Source: Mycolicibacterium duvalii
GTDB taxonomy: Bacteria; Actinomycetota; Actinomycetes; Mycobacteriales; Mycobacteriaceae
Assembly (NCBI RefSeq): GCF_010726645.1
Contig: NZ_AP022563.1
Location: 620,001-684,000 of the forward strand
DNA length: 64,000 bases
Reading direction: 5' to 3'
Positions within the stretch are counted from its first letter, which is position 1; each line of letters begins with the position of its first letter. The notes under the pieces are model-generated. The model was not told where the DNA came from, did no database searches, and saw only the letters and a list, made by a program, of their open reading frames with translations. Of the stretch, positions 44,061-52,705 are shown piece by piece. Position numbers and translations under genes: made by a program.

Positions 44061-44534
44061 ATGCGCGTCTACCTGGGAGCCGACCACGCGGGATACGAGC
44101 TCAAGCAGGCCATCATCGAGCACCTGTCGGCGACGGGCAACGAACCCGTCGATTGCGGCGCCTTCGCCTATGACGCCGAGGACGATTATCCGGCGTTCTG
44201 CATCGCCGCGGCGGAGAAGACGGTGGCCGACCCCGGCAGCCTCGGCATCGTGCTCGGCGGTTCGGGCAACGGCGAGCAGATCGCGGCCAACAAGGTTCCC
44301 GGGGCGCGCTGCGCGCTGGCCTGGAGTGCCGAGACCGCGACGCTGGCCCGCGAACACAACAACGCGCAGCTGATCGGCATCGGCGGTCGGATGCACTCCA
44401 CCGAGGAAGCACTGCGGATCGTCGATGCGTTTCTGGCGGCCCAGTGGTCGGAGGCCGAGCGCCACCAGCGCCGCATCGACATCCTCGCCGACTACGAGAA
44501 GACCCACACCGCACCGCCGGTTCCCGGCGCGTAA
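44061..44534 (+). CDS. rpiB: Ribose-5-phosphate isomerase B
   Basis: A 157-aa enzyme of the pentose phosphate pathway that interconverts ribose-5-phosphate and ribulose-5-phosphate. Family motifs are MRVYLGADHAGYELK, VDCGAFAYDAEDDYPAFC, GIVLGGSGNGEQIAANK and GGRMHSTEEALRIVDAF. As in mycobacterial RpiB, the catalytic base is expected to be a Glu/Ser-type residue rather than Cys (here VLGGSGNGE). ATG at 44061 begins MRVYLG. Its stop is 3 nt before the glycosylase start, so the two are co-transcribed. Confidence 0.96.
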   Translation: MRVYLGADHAGYELKQAIIEHLSATGNEPVDCGAFAYDAEDDYPAFCIAAAEKTVADPGSLGIVLGGSGNGEQIAANKVPGARCALAWSAETATLAREHNNAQLIGIGGRMHSTEEALRIVDAFLAAQWSEAERHQRRIDILADYEKTHTAPPVPGA

Positions 44535-44537
44535 CCG

Positions 44538-45344
44538 ATGCCCGAGGGCCACACCCTGCATCGGTTGGCGCGCCGGCACCACCGCCGATTCGGGCGCGCC
44601 CCGGTGATCGTGTCCAGCCCGCAGGGCCGCTTCGTCGACGGTGCAGCGGCGGTGAGCGGTCAGGTGCTCATCAAAGCCAGCGCCTGGGGGAAGCACCTCT
44701 TTCATCATTACGCCGGCGGCCGCGTGGTGCACGTGCACCTCGGTCTGTACGGCAGCTTCACCGACTGGACGCCGAACGAGGACGGGATCGACCCGGTTCC
44801 GGTCGGCGCGGTCCGGATGCGCATGCGCGGCGCCGAGTGCGGCACCGACCTGCGCGGCCCGACGGTGTGCGAGGTGATCGACGAAGCCGACGTCGACGAC
44901 GTGGTGGCGAAACTCGGTCCCGACCCGCTGCGGCCCGACGCTGATCCGGGGCTGGCCTGGCGGCGGATCACCAAGTCACGCAGGCCCATCGGCGCCCTGC
45001 TGATGGATCAGACCGTGATCGCCGGCGTCGGGAACGTGTACCGCAGCGAGCTGTTGTTCCGGCACCGCATGGACCCGTTCCGGACGGGCGCCACGGTCAC
45101 CGCCGACGAATTCGCGGAGATGTGGGCCGATCTGGTGGCACTGATGAAGGTCGGGGTCCGGCGCGGCAAGATCGTCGTCGTCGACGACGAACACGACCAC
45201 GGTGCCCCGTCCTACCGGCCGGGCCGGCCGCGCACCTATGTCTACCGGCGCGCCGGCGATCCGTGCCGGGTATGCAAGACACCGGTGCGCACGGTCGAGA
45301 TGGAGGCGCGCAACCTGTTCTGGTGCCCGAACTGCCAGACGTGA
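44538..45344 (+). CDS. nei2: Fpg/Nei family DNA glycosylase / AP lyase
   Basis: A 268-aa base-excision repair enzyme. N terminus MPEGHTLHR gives Pro1 (nucleophile after Met removal) and Glu2. The central block has the helix-two-turn-helix with QTVIAGVGNVYRSELLF, and the C terminus a zinc finger CRVCKTPVRTVEMEARNLFWCPNCQT. It removes oxidised pyrimidines and cuts the abasic site. Mycobacteria have several Fpg/Nei copies; position after rpiB corresponds to Rv2464c (Nei2). Ends 11 nt before the convergent DUF1542 gene. Confidence 0.92.
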   Translation: MPEGHTLHRLARRHHRRFGRAPVIVSSPQGRFVDGAAAVSGQVLIKASAWGKHLFHHYAGGRVVHVHLGLYGSFTDWTPNEDGIDPVPVGAVRMRMRGAECGTDLRGPTVCEVIDEADVDDVVAKLGPDPLRPDADPGLAWRRITKSRRPIGALLMDQTVIAGVGNVYRSELLFRHRMDPFRTGATVTADEFAEMWADLVALMKVGVRRGKIVVVDDEHDHGAPSYRPGRPRTYVYRRAGDPCRVCKTPVRTVEMEARNLFWCPNCQT

Positions 45345-45355
45345 CGAGGGCGGGC

Positions 45356-46102
45356 TCAGAAACCGCCGAAGTCACCGAAGTCGCCGCCGAAGTCGCCGCC
45401 ACTGTCCCAGCCGCCGCCCGCGTCGCCGCCGTCGTACCCGCCGTCCTGACCCGCGGCCATGCCGTCTTGGAAGCCCTCGCCGTAGCCGACCCCGGCCATA
45501 CCGGAGAACAAACTACTGAACAGCAGTGCAGACCCCACGCCCCAGGCGCCGGCCACCAGAGCGGGCTTCCACCACGGCTCCGAGTACCACCCGGCCGGGA
45601 CGGGGCGGCCGGCGACCCGACCGCCGGGGTAGTAGTTCGGCGTGCGTTGCGAGGGGGTCGGTGACGCCTCGATCTGGCGGCCCTCGAACTCGACGCGCCG
45701 GTCCTCGGTGACCGCCCCGGCCGACCGCTGGCCGGACAGGGTTTCCAGTTCCGGTCCGGGATCCATGCCCATGGCCGTGCGCGCTGCCCGGATGTAGTAC
45801 AGCCCCTCGACGGCGCTTTCCTTGGCCAGCTCGGCCTGCCGCGCCGTGTCGGCCTGCTCGATCTGCGACGACGCGGCCGTGTAACGCTCCGAGGCATCCG
45901 CCAGGGCCTGTGTGGACGCCTCGTCGGTGCCCGTCAGCGCGAACACCTGGCCGCCGAGGCGCTCGATGAGCCGACGGGCGTCGGCCTTCGCGTCCGACAG
46001 CGCCGCCGCGCTGCGCCGCGTCGAGGCCTTCGACGCGGCGTACACGGCGAACCCGATCGCTCCGACGACCAGGAGCAGGAGCACGAGCAAGGCGACATCC
46101 AT
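45356..46102 (-). CDS. Membrane-anchored protein with DUF1542-like coiled coil and Gly-rich tail
   Basis: A 248-aa protein. N-terminal membrane anchor (MDVALLVLLLLVVGAIGFAVYAAS), then a charged helical segment of about 90 residues likely to form a coiled coil (SDAKADARRLIERLGGQ... IEQADTARQAELAKES), a proline-rich link (PTPSQRTPNYYPGG), a second hydrophobic stretch (WWKPALVAGAWGVGSALLFSSLF) and a C-terminal tail of Gly/Asp/Phe repeats such as GGDFGGDFGDFGGF. I recall the same type of actinobacterial protein annotated DUF1542, function unknown. ATG at 46102 chosen to start at the anchor; upstream in-frame sequence lacks hydrophobicity. Confidence 0.7.
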   Translation of the reverse strand: MDVALLVLLLLVVGAIGFAVYAASKASTRRSAAALSDAKADARRLIERLGGQVFALTGTDEASTQALADASERYTAASSQIEQADTARQAELAKESAVEGLYYIRAARTAMGMDPGPELETLSGQRSAGAVTEDRRVEFEGRQIEASPTPSQRTPNYYPGGRVAGRPVPAGWYSEPWWKPALVAGAWGVGSALLFSSLFSGMAGVGYGEGFQDGMAAGQDGGYDGGDAGGGWDSGGDFGGDFGDFGGF

Positions 46103-46208
46103 GCGGTTCAGCGTACCGATGCGCGTGATTCGGTGACCGTGTCTCAATGCGCTGAGCCGGTCGGGCGCGCCCGGCAGCACGGTCGCCAACCCGCGCACCC
46201 CGTAGGCG

Positions 46209-47015
46209 TCAGATGGCGATGGTCTGACCGCGTTCGACCTCGACGATGCGATCGGCGAGGCCGCGGTCGGCCATCGTCGCCACGAAATCCGAGAGCGGTG
46301 ACGCGAACACGTTGTAGTCGTCGAAGTGGACCGGGATCACCGCGGGCAGATCCAGCAGCGCCGTGAGGTCGGCGCCCTGGCCGCCGTCCATCGTCACGGT
46401 CAAGCCGAACGGCAACCGGTTCCCCGCGGGCAGCCGGGTGCCGCCGAGGTGCAGGATTCCGGCGTCGATGGACTGGAATCGCACCGGGATCTGGGCGAGT
46501 TCGTCGACGAGCAGCGTGTCCCCGGAGATGTAGAGCCGGCGTCGGGCGTGACCGTCGGTGCTGGCGAAGTCCAGCATCGTGCCCATTACCGGAGGCAGGA
46601 AACGATTGACCGGTGTGGGAGCGTGCCGGCCCGGTAGGGCGGTCATGGTCACGGCCATGCCCCCTTTCTCGAGATCGAACTGCTGCCAGGTGTCCAAGCC
46701 GTGCGCGCGCCGGAAGCCCCTGTGGTGCAGTCGCTTCGAGGCGTGCGGCGTGGTGATGATCGGCAGGCCGTGGTCGAGACCCTTCTGCGCCACACGATCC
46801 CAGTGGTCACCGTGCATGTGAGACAGCACGATCGCGTCCAGGGCGGGTAACTCCTCGACGGTCAACGCAGGTGGCTTGCGCCGCTTCGACAGCAGTCCGT
46901 AGCCGAGGTATGCGTGCTGCCCCTGATGCAGGAAGTTCGGGTCGGTGAGCAACGTGACCTCACCGCACCGGATCAGCGTGGTCGCGTTACCGATGAATGT
47001 CACATCGATGTGCAT
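46209..47015 (-). CDS. Metallo-beta-lactamase-fold hydrolase (UlaG/RomA-like)
   Basis: A 268-aa metal-dependent hydrolase with FIGNATTLIRCGEVTLLTDPNF, the zinc motif SHMHGDHWD near residue 64, GLDTWQQF, LPGRHAP, YISGDTLLVDEL and IPVHFDDYNVF. This is the pattern of the MBL subgroup including UlaG and phospholipase-D-like NAPE-PLD relatives. Substrate is unknown. ATG at 47015 was chosen because MHIDVTFIGNAT matches the family N terminus; the frame is open 20 codons more. It follows the P450 gene 138 nt downstream on the same strand. Confidence 0.85.
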   Translation of the reverse strand: MHIDVTFIGNATTLIRCGEVTLLTDPNFLHQGQHAYLGYGLLSKRRKPPALTVEELPALDAIVLSHMHGDHWDRVAQKGLDHGLPIITTPHASKRLHHRGFRRAHGLDTWQQFDLEKGGMAVTMTALPGRHAPTPVNRFLPPVMGTMLDFASTDGHARRRLYISGDTLLVDELAQIPVRFQSIDAGILHLGGTRLPAGNRLPFGLTVTMDGGQGADLTALLDLPAVIPVHFDDYNVFASPLSDFVATMADRGLADRIVEVERGQTIAI

Positions 47016-47153
47016 GAGGTCACCCTCCCTGCCAGCTGGGGTTGCCGGTCGGGCCGGCCGTGCCGTCGTGCACACATCCTCCTCGGTCGCGGAGCCGGGT
47101 CCCCGTGCGGTTACCCCGCCGTGGCCGACATATCCCGATCGGAGCGAGTCAGT

Positions 47154-48506
47154 TCAGGCCGAGACCTCGGTGCGGCGCGACAGCGGTGCCACGTGAACCC
47201 GGGCGCCGTGGCGGGGGACGATGACCGGAGCGGCATGGGTGGCCGGGGAGTCGGGCCGCCGGTCGACGGGACGCAGTTCTGCTTCGGCGAGCATCGTGTG
47301 CAGGATCGTGGTGAGCTCACACATCGAGAAGCCGGCGCCGATGCAGCGTTTGAGTCCACCACCGAACGGCACCCAGCCGTAGGGGTCGGGGCGCGCACCG
47401 ACGAAACGTTCGGGGTCGAACGTATCCGGATCGCGGTAGGTCTGCGGGTCGCGGTTGATGGCGTCGAGCAGAAGCACGATGCGTGTCCCGGCCGGCAGCG
47501 TGTAGTCGCCGAGCCGGTACTTCTGCGCGGTCATCCGACCCGTGAGGGGCGCCGGAGGGCGCAGCCGCAGCGTCTCGTTGATCACCGCCTCGGTGTACTC
47601 GGTACGGCCGGTGCCGATCTCGGCGCGCACCCGGTCCTGTACGCCGGGGTGATGTGCGAGCAGGTCCACCAGCCACGCCAGGGTGGTGGCCGTGGTCTCG
47701 TGCCCGGCGAGCATCAACGTGATGACGTCGTCACGAATTTCGTCGTCCGACAGCCCGTCGCCGTCTTCGGACCGTGCGTCGACGAGCATGCCCAGCACGT
47801 CGGTGGCGCGAGGGGGGTCCGTGGCCGCGCGGCGTCGCGCGATGAGGGGGCGCACGACCTGGTCGATCCTGCGGGTGAGGTCGGCCAGGGTGCCCCACGA
47901 GCGCAGCGCGCCGAGCCTGCGAGCCGCGTAGCGGATCGGTGTCTCGGGCGAGAGCGCCAACTCGAGCAGTTCGGCGAACGGCGCCCCCAGCCGCTCGATC
48001 TCGGCGGTCTCGGTCGCCCCGAAGATCACCTGCACGATCACCTCGAGCGTCAGCTCACGACCCGCGTCGAGCATGCGCACGGGTGATCCGGTCGGCCAGG
48101 ACGCCATCGCGGCGCGAGTCGCCGCTTCGATCGCCGGGACGTAACCGCGCAGGGCGTCACCGTGCAGCGGCGGGGTGAGCAGCTTGCGCCGGCGCAGGTG
48201 CTCGGGCTCTTCCAGCACGAACATCGAGCGGCGACCGTAGATCGCGGCGGCCGGCCCGACGCCCTCGCCGCCGAGCAACACGTCGGGTTTGGCGGTGAAG
48301 ACCTGCTTGGCCAGCGCCGGGTCGGCGACCGCGACGACGCGGCCGTATCCGAGGACGGGCAGCGCGACGACCGGGCCGTACCGGTGCACCAGCCGGCGCA
48401 CCAGCGGCTGACCGCCGACGCCGTAGGCCGCGGCGTACAGGCCGCCGAACAGCGGGGACATCAGCGGCGGAGACGGCAGACTCGGCGGGTGCATGACCGT
48501 CACCAT
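47154..48506 (-). CDS. Cytochrome P450
   Basis: A monooxygenase of about 450 aa. I-helix AGHETTATTLAW, ExxR in NETLRLRPPAP, PERF motif PDTFDPERFVG, haem loop FGGGLKRCIGAGF with the Cys ligand. The N-terminal part (LPVLGYGRVVAVADPALAKQVF, LFVLEEPEHLRRRKLLTPPLHG-like) resembles the CYP135/CYP138 type of mycobacteria. Substrate unknown. Start ATG at 48506 or 48494; the frame is open to 48674 but overlaps the phosphatase gene there. No ferredoxin gene is next to it. It begins 47 nt after the phosphatase stop, so the two may share a transcript. Confidence 0.93.
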   Translation of the reverse strand: MVTVMHPPSLPSPPLMSPLFGGLYAAAYGVGGQPLVRRLVHRYGPVVALPVLGYGRVVAVADPALAKQVFTAKPDVLLGGEGVGPAAAIYGRRSMFVLEEPEHLRRRKLLTPPLHGDALRGYVPAIEAATRAAMASWPTGSPVRMLDAGRELTLEVIVQVIFGATETAEIERLGAPFAELLELALSPETPIRYAARRLGALRSWGTLADLTRRIDQVVRPLIARRRAATDPPRATDVLGMLVDARSEDGDGLSDDEIRDDVITLMLAGHETTATTLAWLVDLLAHHPGVQDRVRAEIGTGRTEYTEAVINETLRLRPPAPLTGRMTAQKYRLGDYTLPAGTRIVLLLDAINRDPQTYRDPDTFDPERFVGARPDPYGWVPFGGGLKRCIGAGFSMCELTTILHTMLAEAELRPVDRRPDSPATHAAPVIVPRHGARVHVAPLSRRTEVSA

Positions 48507-48553
48507 GACACGTCCGGACGGGGCGCAAAGGGCAGTTCGGCGCGACTCGGCGG

Positions 48554-50545
48554 TCACGGGTCCCGGCGCAGGGCGACTGCGGTCACGTCGTCGCGATCCA
48601 GCGTCTCCTCGGCTTGTGCGCACAGCGCCTCGATCAGCGTCTGCGTGCTGACGGGACCGAGCTCTCGGACACACGTGGAGATCGCGCTGTGCAGGTCGTC
48701 GACCGTTCCGCCAGACAGGTCCATCAGCCCGTCACTGACCAACAGCAATCCGTCGCCGGGCTGTAGAGTTCCTCGCCGCTCATGCCAGAGCGATTCCAGC
48801 CCCAGCGGCAGGTCTTCGGACGCCAACCGCTCCACCCGGCCCGAGCTGCCACGGAGGATGAAGTGCAGTCCGTGGCCGGCGTCGACGAAGCGGAACTCGC
48901 CGGACGTCAGATCGGCGAGCACGTAGGTCAGGGTGACGAACGCGGCGGTGCGGCTCAGGTCGTTGTCCAGCACGTGCGCGGCGTGGGCGACGGCTCGATC
49001 CGGGCTGGTTTCGAAGGTGTTGGAGCGCAGGGCCGCTCGCGTCGCCGCGGCCAACATGCCGGCGCCCATGCCCTTGCCCATCACGTCGCCGAGGCTGATC
49101 ACAGCGTGGGGGAGGCGCAGTCGGATGTCGTAGAAGTCCCCGCCCACCTGCCGGGCGGGGGCCGACACCGCCCCGATGCTCCACCCCGGCATGACGGGCA
49201 GCTCTTCGGGCAGGAGCGCGCGCTGCACCTCACCGGCCCGTTCGAGCTCGGCCTGTTCCAGGCGCCGGACGCGAAGCGCTTCGGTGACGTCCTGGAAGTG
49301 CAGTGCGAACACCGGGTGCCCGGTGAGGTGGTCGGCGACGGCGGCGACGCTGACGTCGAGGTGGCGCTCGCTGTCCGTGGTCAGCGACAAACGGGCGTTG
49401 CCCCCGGCGAGCCGGTTCATCACCGCCGCAAGTGCCGCGGTCGCGTCGACTCCCAGCAGATCCTCGAGCCCCGTGACGCCCTGGCGAAGGCGCGGCAAGA
49501 TCGCCGCCGCGGACGCGTTGTGCTTCTGGACTCTCCAGGCCCCCGCCTGGAGAATGACCATGAGCTGGCCCGCGACCGATGCGTCGAAGTTGGTGCGGAA
49601 CAGTCCCTCGCTGCGCGCCAGACGGTTGGCGGTCTCGCGCTCGAGACCCACCGTCAGCGACAGCGAGATCAGGACGGTCACCAGTGTCAGCTCGAAGACC
49701 TGCAGCAGGATGCTCCCGGCCTCCGGGCCCAGCCGGTCGAACGCGAAGATCCCGCGGCCGCGGGCGCTGCCATAGGAGCCGATCACGGCGACCATCAAGA
49801 TCTGCAGCAGCAACTGCCGGGTGGTCAACCGCGTCGCCGCCCATACCAGCGGAACGAAGAGCAAAAACGACACCGGCAGGTCATCGGTGATCAGGAACAC
49901 GTAGGCGGTGACCGCCAGTGTCAGGGCCACTTGCATGAGCGTCTCGAGGCGCCCGGCCAGGCGGCTGTGCGGTTGCAGACCCATGAACAGGGGAGTGACC
50001 AGCAGGATGCCGGCCGCGTGTTTCGGCGCCGCCGTCACCAACCAGGTCACCGCCTCCGCGCGGCCGCTGAGCACCAGGTGGGCGGCGGTTGCGACGAGGT
50101 CGTAGACGACTGCGGCGGCAAAGGCTGCGAGCAGGAGGCGCGAGAAGTCACCGAGGGTCACCAGCGACGGGAACGTGTCCGACCGACCCCGCAGGATCAG
50201 CGCTCCCACCACCATCTCGACGGCTGCGGCCACCGACAGGGAGATCGCCAACGGAAGCGGCCGGTCGGCCCACAATTGCGGGGGCAGGGTGACAAGACAC
50301 ACCGCGGGTGCCAGCAACCAGAGATAGCGCCGCGGGAAGCGCAGTGCGAGACCCAGCGCGATTCCCGCCGCGGGCCACCACGCGCTGAACGACTGCGCCG
50401 CGGGCCGCGTCGCGAGCGACAGCCACCCCAGCAGCAGCACCGCCAGCAGGGCGGCGAAGAACAGCGTGGCCGCGCTCAGCGCGCCCGGGGGAAGACGGTC
50501 CCGCAGCAAACCCGGCGGCCACCACTCCCCCCGATTTCCGCGCAT
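48554..50545 (-). CDS. MASE1-type membrane sensor with SpoIIE/PP2C-like phosphatase domain
   Basis: A 663-aa protein. The N-terminal 300 residues carry eight or so membrane helices in MASE1 style (SFSAWWPAAGIALGLALRF, WLLAPAVCLVTLPPQLWAD, AAVVYDLVATAAHLVLSG). A PAS-like linker (FRTNFDASVAGQLMVI ... HFQDVTEALRVRRLEQ) leads to a SpoIIE domain of about 230 residues with VGGDFYDI, SLGDVMGKGMGAGM, VDAGHG, LLLVSDGLMD and RDDVTAVALRR holding the metal-binding Asp residues. It should dephosphorylate an anti-anti-sigma factor in response to a membrane or intracellular signal, controlling an alternative sigma factor. No anti-sigma or STAS gene is adjacent. ATG at 50545 begins MRGNRGEWWPP. Confidence 0.9.
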   Translation of the reverse strand: MRGNRGEWWPPGLLRDRLPPGALSAATLFFAALLAVLLLGWLSLATRPAAQSFSAWWPAAGIALGLALRFPRRYLWLLAPAVCLVTLPPQLWADRPLPLAISLSVAAAVEMVVGALILRGRSDTFPSLVTLGDFSRLLLAAFAAAVVYDLVATAAHLVLSGRAEAVTWLVTAAPKHAAGILLVTPLFMGLQPHSRLAGRLETLMQVALTLAVTAYVFLITDDLPVSFLLFVPLVWAATRLTTRQLLLQILMVAVIGSYGSARGRGIFAFDRLGPEAGSILLQVFELTLVTVLISLSLTVGLERETANRLARSEGLFRTNFDASVAGQLMVILQAGAWRVQKHNASAAAILPRLRQGVTGLEDLLGVDATAALAAVMNRLAGGNARLSLTTDSERHLDVSVAAVADHLTGHPVFALHFQDVTEALRVRRLEQAELERAGEVQRALLPEELPVMPGWSIGAVSAPARQVGGDFYDIRLRLPHAVISLGDVMGKGMGAGMLAAATRAALRSNTFETSPDRAVAHAAHVLDNDLSRTAAFVTLTYVLADLTSGEFRFVDAGHGLHFILRGSSGRVERLASEDLPLGLESLWHERRGTLQPGDGLLLVSDGLMDLSGGTVDDLHSAISTCVRELGPVSTQTLIEALCAQAEETLDRDDVTAVALRRDP

Positions 50546-50586
50546 GTGATCACTATCGCATCGCCGGTGGCGCAGACGCCGCCGCT

Positions 50587-51432
50587 TCAGCCCGCCAAGT
50601 TGAAGTTGCCGCCCGATCCGTACACCGCGAGCGAGACGACCAGCGTGACCGAGACGACCACGACGAGTGACGTGCGGACCGCATCCCCCGTCGCCACCCC
50701 GACCCCGGCAGGCCCGCCGGTGGTGTAGAAGCCGAAATAGGTGTGGATCAACAGGATGGCCACCGCCATCAGGACGGCTTGGGCGAAGGACCACAACAGG
50801 TCGATCGGGCTCAGGAAAGTCGCGAAGTAGTGATCGTAAAGACCTCGCGACTGTCCCAGCAGCAACACTGTGGTGTATTGGCTGGCCAGAAACGACAGAA
50901 TCACGGCGATCGAATAGAGCGGCGTGATCGCGACCAGACCGGCGATCAGCCTGGTGCTGACCAGGAACGAGATCGGGCGTATCGCCATCGCTTCCAGCGC
51001 GTCGATCTCCTCGTTGGTCCGCATGGCACCCAGTTGTGCGGTCACGCCGGCGCCGAAGGTCGCCGCCAGGCCGATACCGGCGACGACGGGAGCCGAGATC
51101 CGGACGTTGATGAAGGCCGCCAGGAAACCGGTCAGAGCCTCGATGCCGATGTCGCCCAGCGAGCTGTAGCCCTGCACCGCCAGCGTCCCACCGGTAGCCA
51201 GCGTCAAGAAGCCGACGATGACAAGCGTTCCACCGATCATCGCCAGCGTCCCCGCGCCCATGCTGATCTCGGCGATCAGCCGCAGAATGTCCTGACGGTA
51301 GAACCGCAGGGCATAGGGAATGCCTGCGGCGGTCCGGACGTAGAACAACGCCATGTCGCCGATGCGACCCAGGACGTCGATGGGCCTTTCGAGTTCGCGG
51401 ACAAGCCGTGGATAGAGCGCGCGGTGCGTCAT
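50587..51432 (-). CDS. YrbE/MlaE-type ABC transporter permease (YrbEB-like), orphan
   Basis: A 281-aa permease. GQYSSLGDIG-type region (QGYSSLGDIGIEALTGFLAAF), then ISAPVVAGIGLAATFGAGVTAQLGAMRTNEEIDALEAMAI, the MlaE family signature, and four or five membrane spans to the end (TTGGPAGVGVATGDAVRTSLVVVVSVTLVVSLAVYG). Such permeases pair with YrbEA and MCE proteins to import lipids or sterols. Here no YrbEA partner and no mce genes are seen on either side. ATG starts MTHRALYPR. It precedes the MASE1 phosphatase gene, 41 nt apart. Confidence 0.9.
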   Translation of the reverse strand: MTHRALYPRLVRELERPIDVLGRIGDMALFYVRTAAGIPYALRFYRQDILRLIAEISMGAGTLAMIGGTLVIVGFLTLATGGTLAVQGYSSLGDIGIEALTGFLAAFINVRISAPVVAGIGLAATFGAGVTAQLGAMRTNEEIDALEAMAIRPISFLVSTRLIAGLVAITPLYSIAVILSFLASQYTTVLLLGQSRGLYDHYFATFLSPIDLLWSFAQAVLMAVAILLIHTYFGFYTTGGPAGVGVATGDAVRTSLVVVVSVTLVVSLAVYGSGGNFNLAG

Positions 51433-51676
51433 GGCGACTCAAGACCGCTCGTCACATCGTCACCGACCCTCCGTGGACACCGCCCAGCCGTGGTGTCGAC
51501 CTGGGCGGTTCGGTCCGACGGTGCCCGGTCGCGCAGTGCCCCGATAGGGTCTTTGGGCTCAGCGATACAGGTCTCAGGACACCGCGGCGGTCCCGGGCGC
51601 CGGATGCGGCCGTATTCCGCGAACACCGAAGCAGGTCACCGCAAAGCGATGCCGGCAACCGGACGCCGCGATCACG

Positions 51677-52576
51677 TCACCGTGCTACTGAGGCTGATCT
51701 TCCGGGAGCGTGCTCTTCCTGACCGGCCGTCATCACCCACCGGATCCCGCCGACAAGCACCCGCCCCGCCGCCCGCACCGCCGTTGCTTCCAGGGGCGGG
51801 AAGTACGGCAGCCACAGGGGCTTTCGTGCCCACGCCGGCAACATCGCCACCGCGGTGGCGGCCAGCACCGCGTACGGTGCGCGTGCCGGCAACGGCAAGG
51901 GTGGCGTCAACAACAAGAACCGCGCGGCATCGCGGGCGGCAGCGGTGCCGCGCAGCTCCGGTCGATATGCGTTGATCCGCTCGCGCAACTCGCCCTCGTT
52001 GCGGGGTGGGTCGAGCACTCCCAGAGCGGTGGCGACGCGGGCGGTGTCGGCGACGTAGGCGTCGCGGCCGGCCTGGTCCAGCGGCTGGGCCCCGTAGAGC
52101 TGGTGCGCCAGGAGGAAGCTGTCGATCTCAGCGATGTGCACCCATTCCAGAAGGTGGGGATCGCCGGCTTCATACGGAGTGCCATCCGGCGCCACCCCGC
52201 GCACGCGGCGGTGGATGCCGCGGACCTTGTCGACGGCCCGCTGCGCATCGGCGTGCGGCCCGAAGGTCGTCACCGCGAGGAAAGTGCTGGTGCGTTGCAG
52301 ACGTCCCCACGGATCGGCGCGGTAGTCAGAGTGGGCGGCGACGCCCGCCATCGCCAAGGGGTGCAGGGACTGCAGCAGCAACGCGCGCAGTCCTCCGACG
52401 AACATCGACGCGTCGGCGTGCACGCGCCGGATCGGGCGGTCCTCGGCGAACCAGCGAGGACCCGGTGTGTCGTGAATTCGTGCGCGGTTGTCCGGCCCGT
52501 CGGGGCCCGCGACCATCCCGAACACCGCACGGCCCAAGCCGCCCCTGATCGCAGCCACTTCCCGCGCCAGCACCAT
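51677..52576 (-). CDS. DUF2236 (MpaB-like oxygenase family) protein
   Basis: A 299-aa protein with IRRVHADASMFVGGLRALLLQSLHPLAMAGVAAHSDYRADPWGRLQRTSTF, FGPHADAQRAVDKVRGIHRRV, LLEWVHIAEIDSFLLAHQLYG and a C-terminal hydrophobic part, the marks of the DUF2236 family; members include latex-clearing protein-like haem oxygenases (ER-bound oxygenase MpaB). The conserved His and Arg residues are present. Reaction unknown. ATG at 52576 begins MVLAREVAAIRGG; the same frame is open upstream for over 1.5 kb but there it is antisense to the GNAT gene. Divergent from the GNAT gene with 129 nt between. Confidence 0.85.
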   Translation of the reverse strand: MVLAREVAAIRGGLGRAVFGMVAGPDGPDNRARIHDTPGPRWFAEDRPIRRVHADASMFVGGLRALLLQSLHPLAMAGVAAHSDYRADPWGRLQRTSTFLAVTTFGPHADAQRAVDKVRGIHRRVRGVAPDGTPYEAGDPHLLEWVHIAEIDSFLLAHQLYGAQPLDQAGRDAYVADTARVATALGVLDPPRNEGELRERINAYRPELRGTAAARDAARFLLLTPPLPLPARAPYAVLAATAVAMLPAWARKPLWLPYFPPLEATAVRAAGRVLVGGIRWVMTAGQEEHAPGRSASVAR

Positions 52577-52705
52577 GTGCTCGACGGTACGTGGCCCGCG
52601 GGGAACGTCGCTTGGCGTGGTGCACCCGCCTGAGGATCCGCCGCGTCGCCCCACAGGTACGAAAACGACTTCGTCAGCGGACCCAACAGGGAACACAATG
52701 CTCCC

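Noticed and set aside
43281..44738. Minus-strand frame of 485 aa
   Set aside because: Antisense to the CPWC oxidoreductase, rpiB and nei2; no domain.
48782..50728. Plus-strand frame of 648 aa
   Set aside because: Antisense to the MASE1-SpoIIE phosphatase gene; Gln/Arg-rich shadow.
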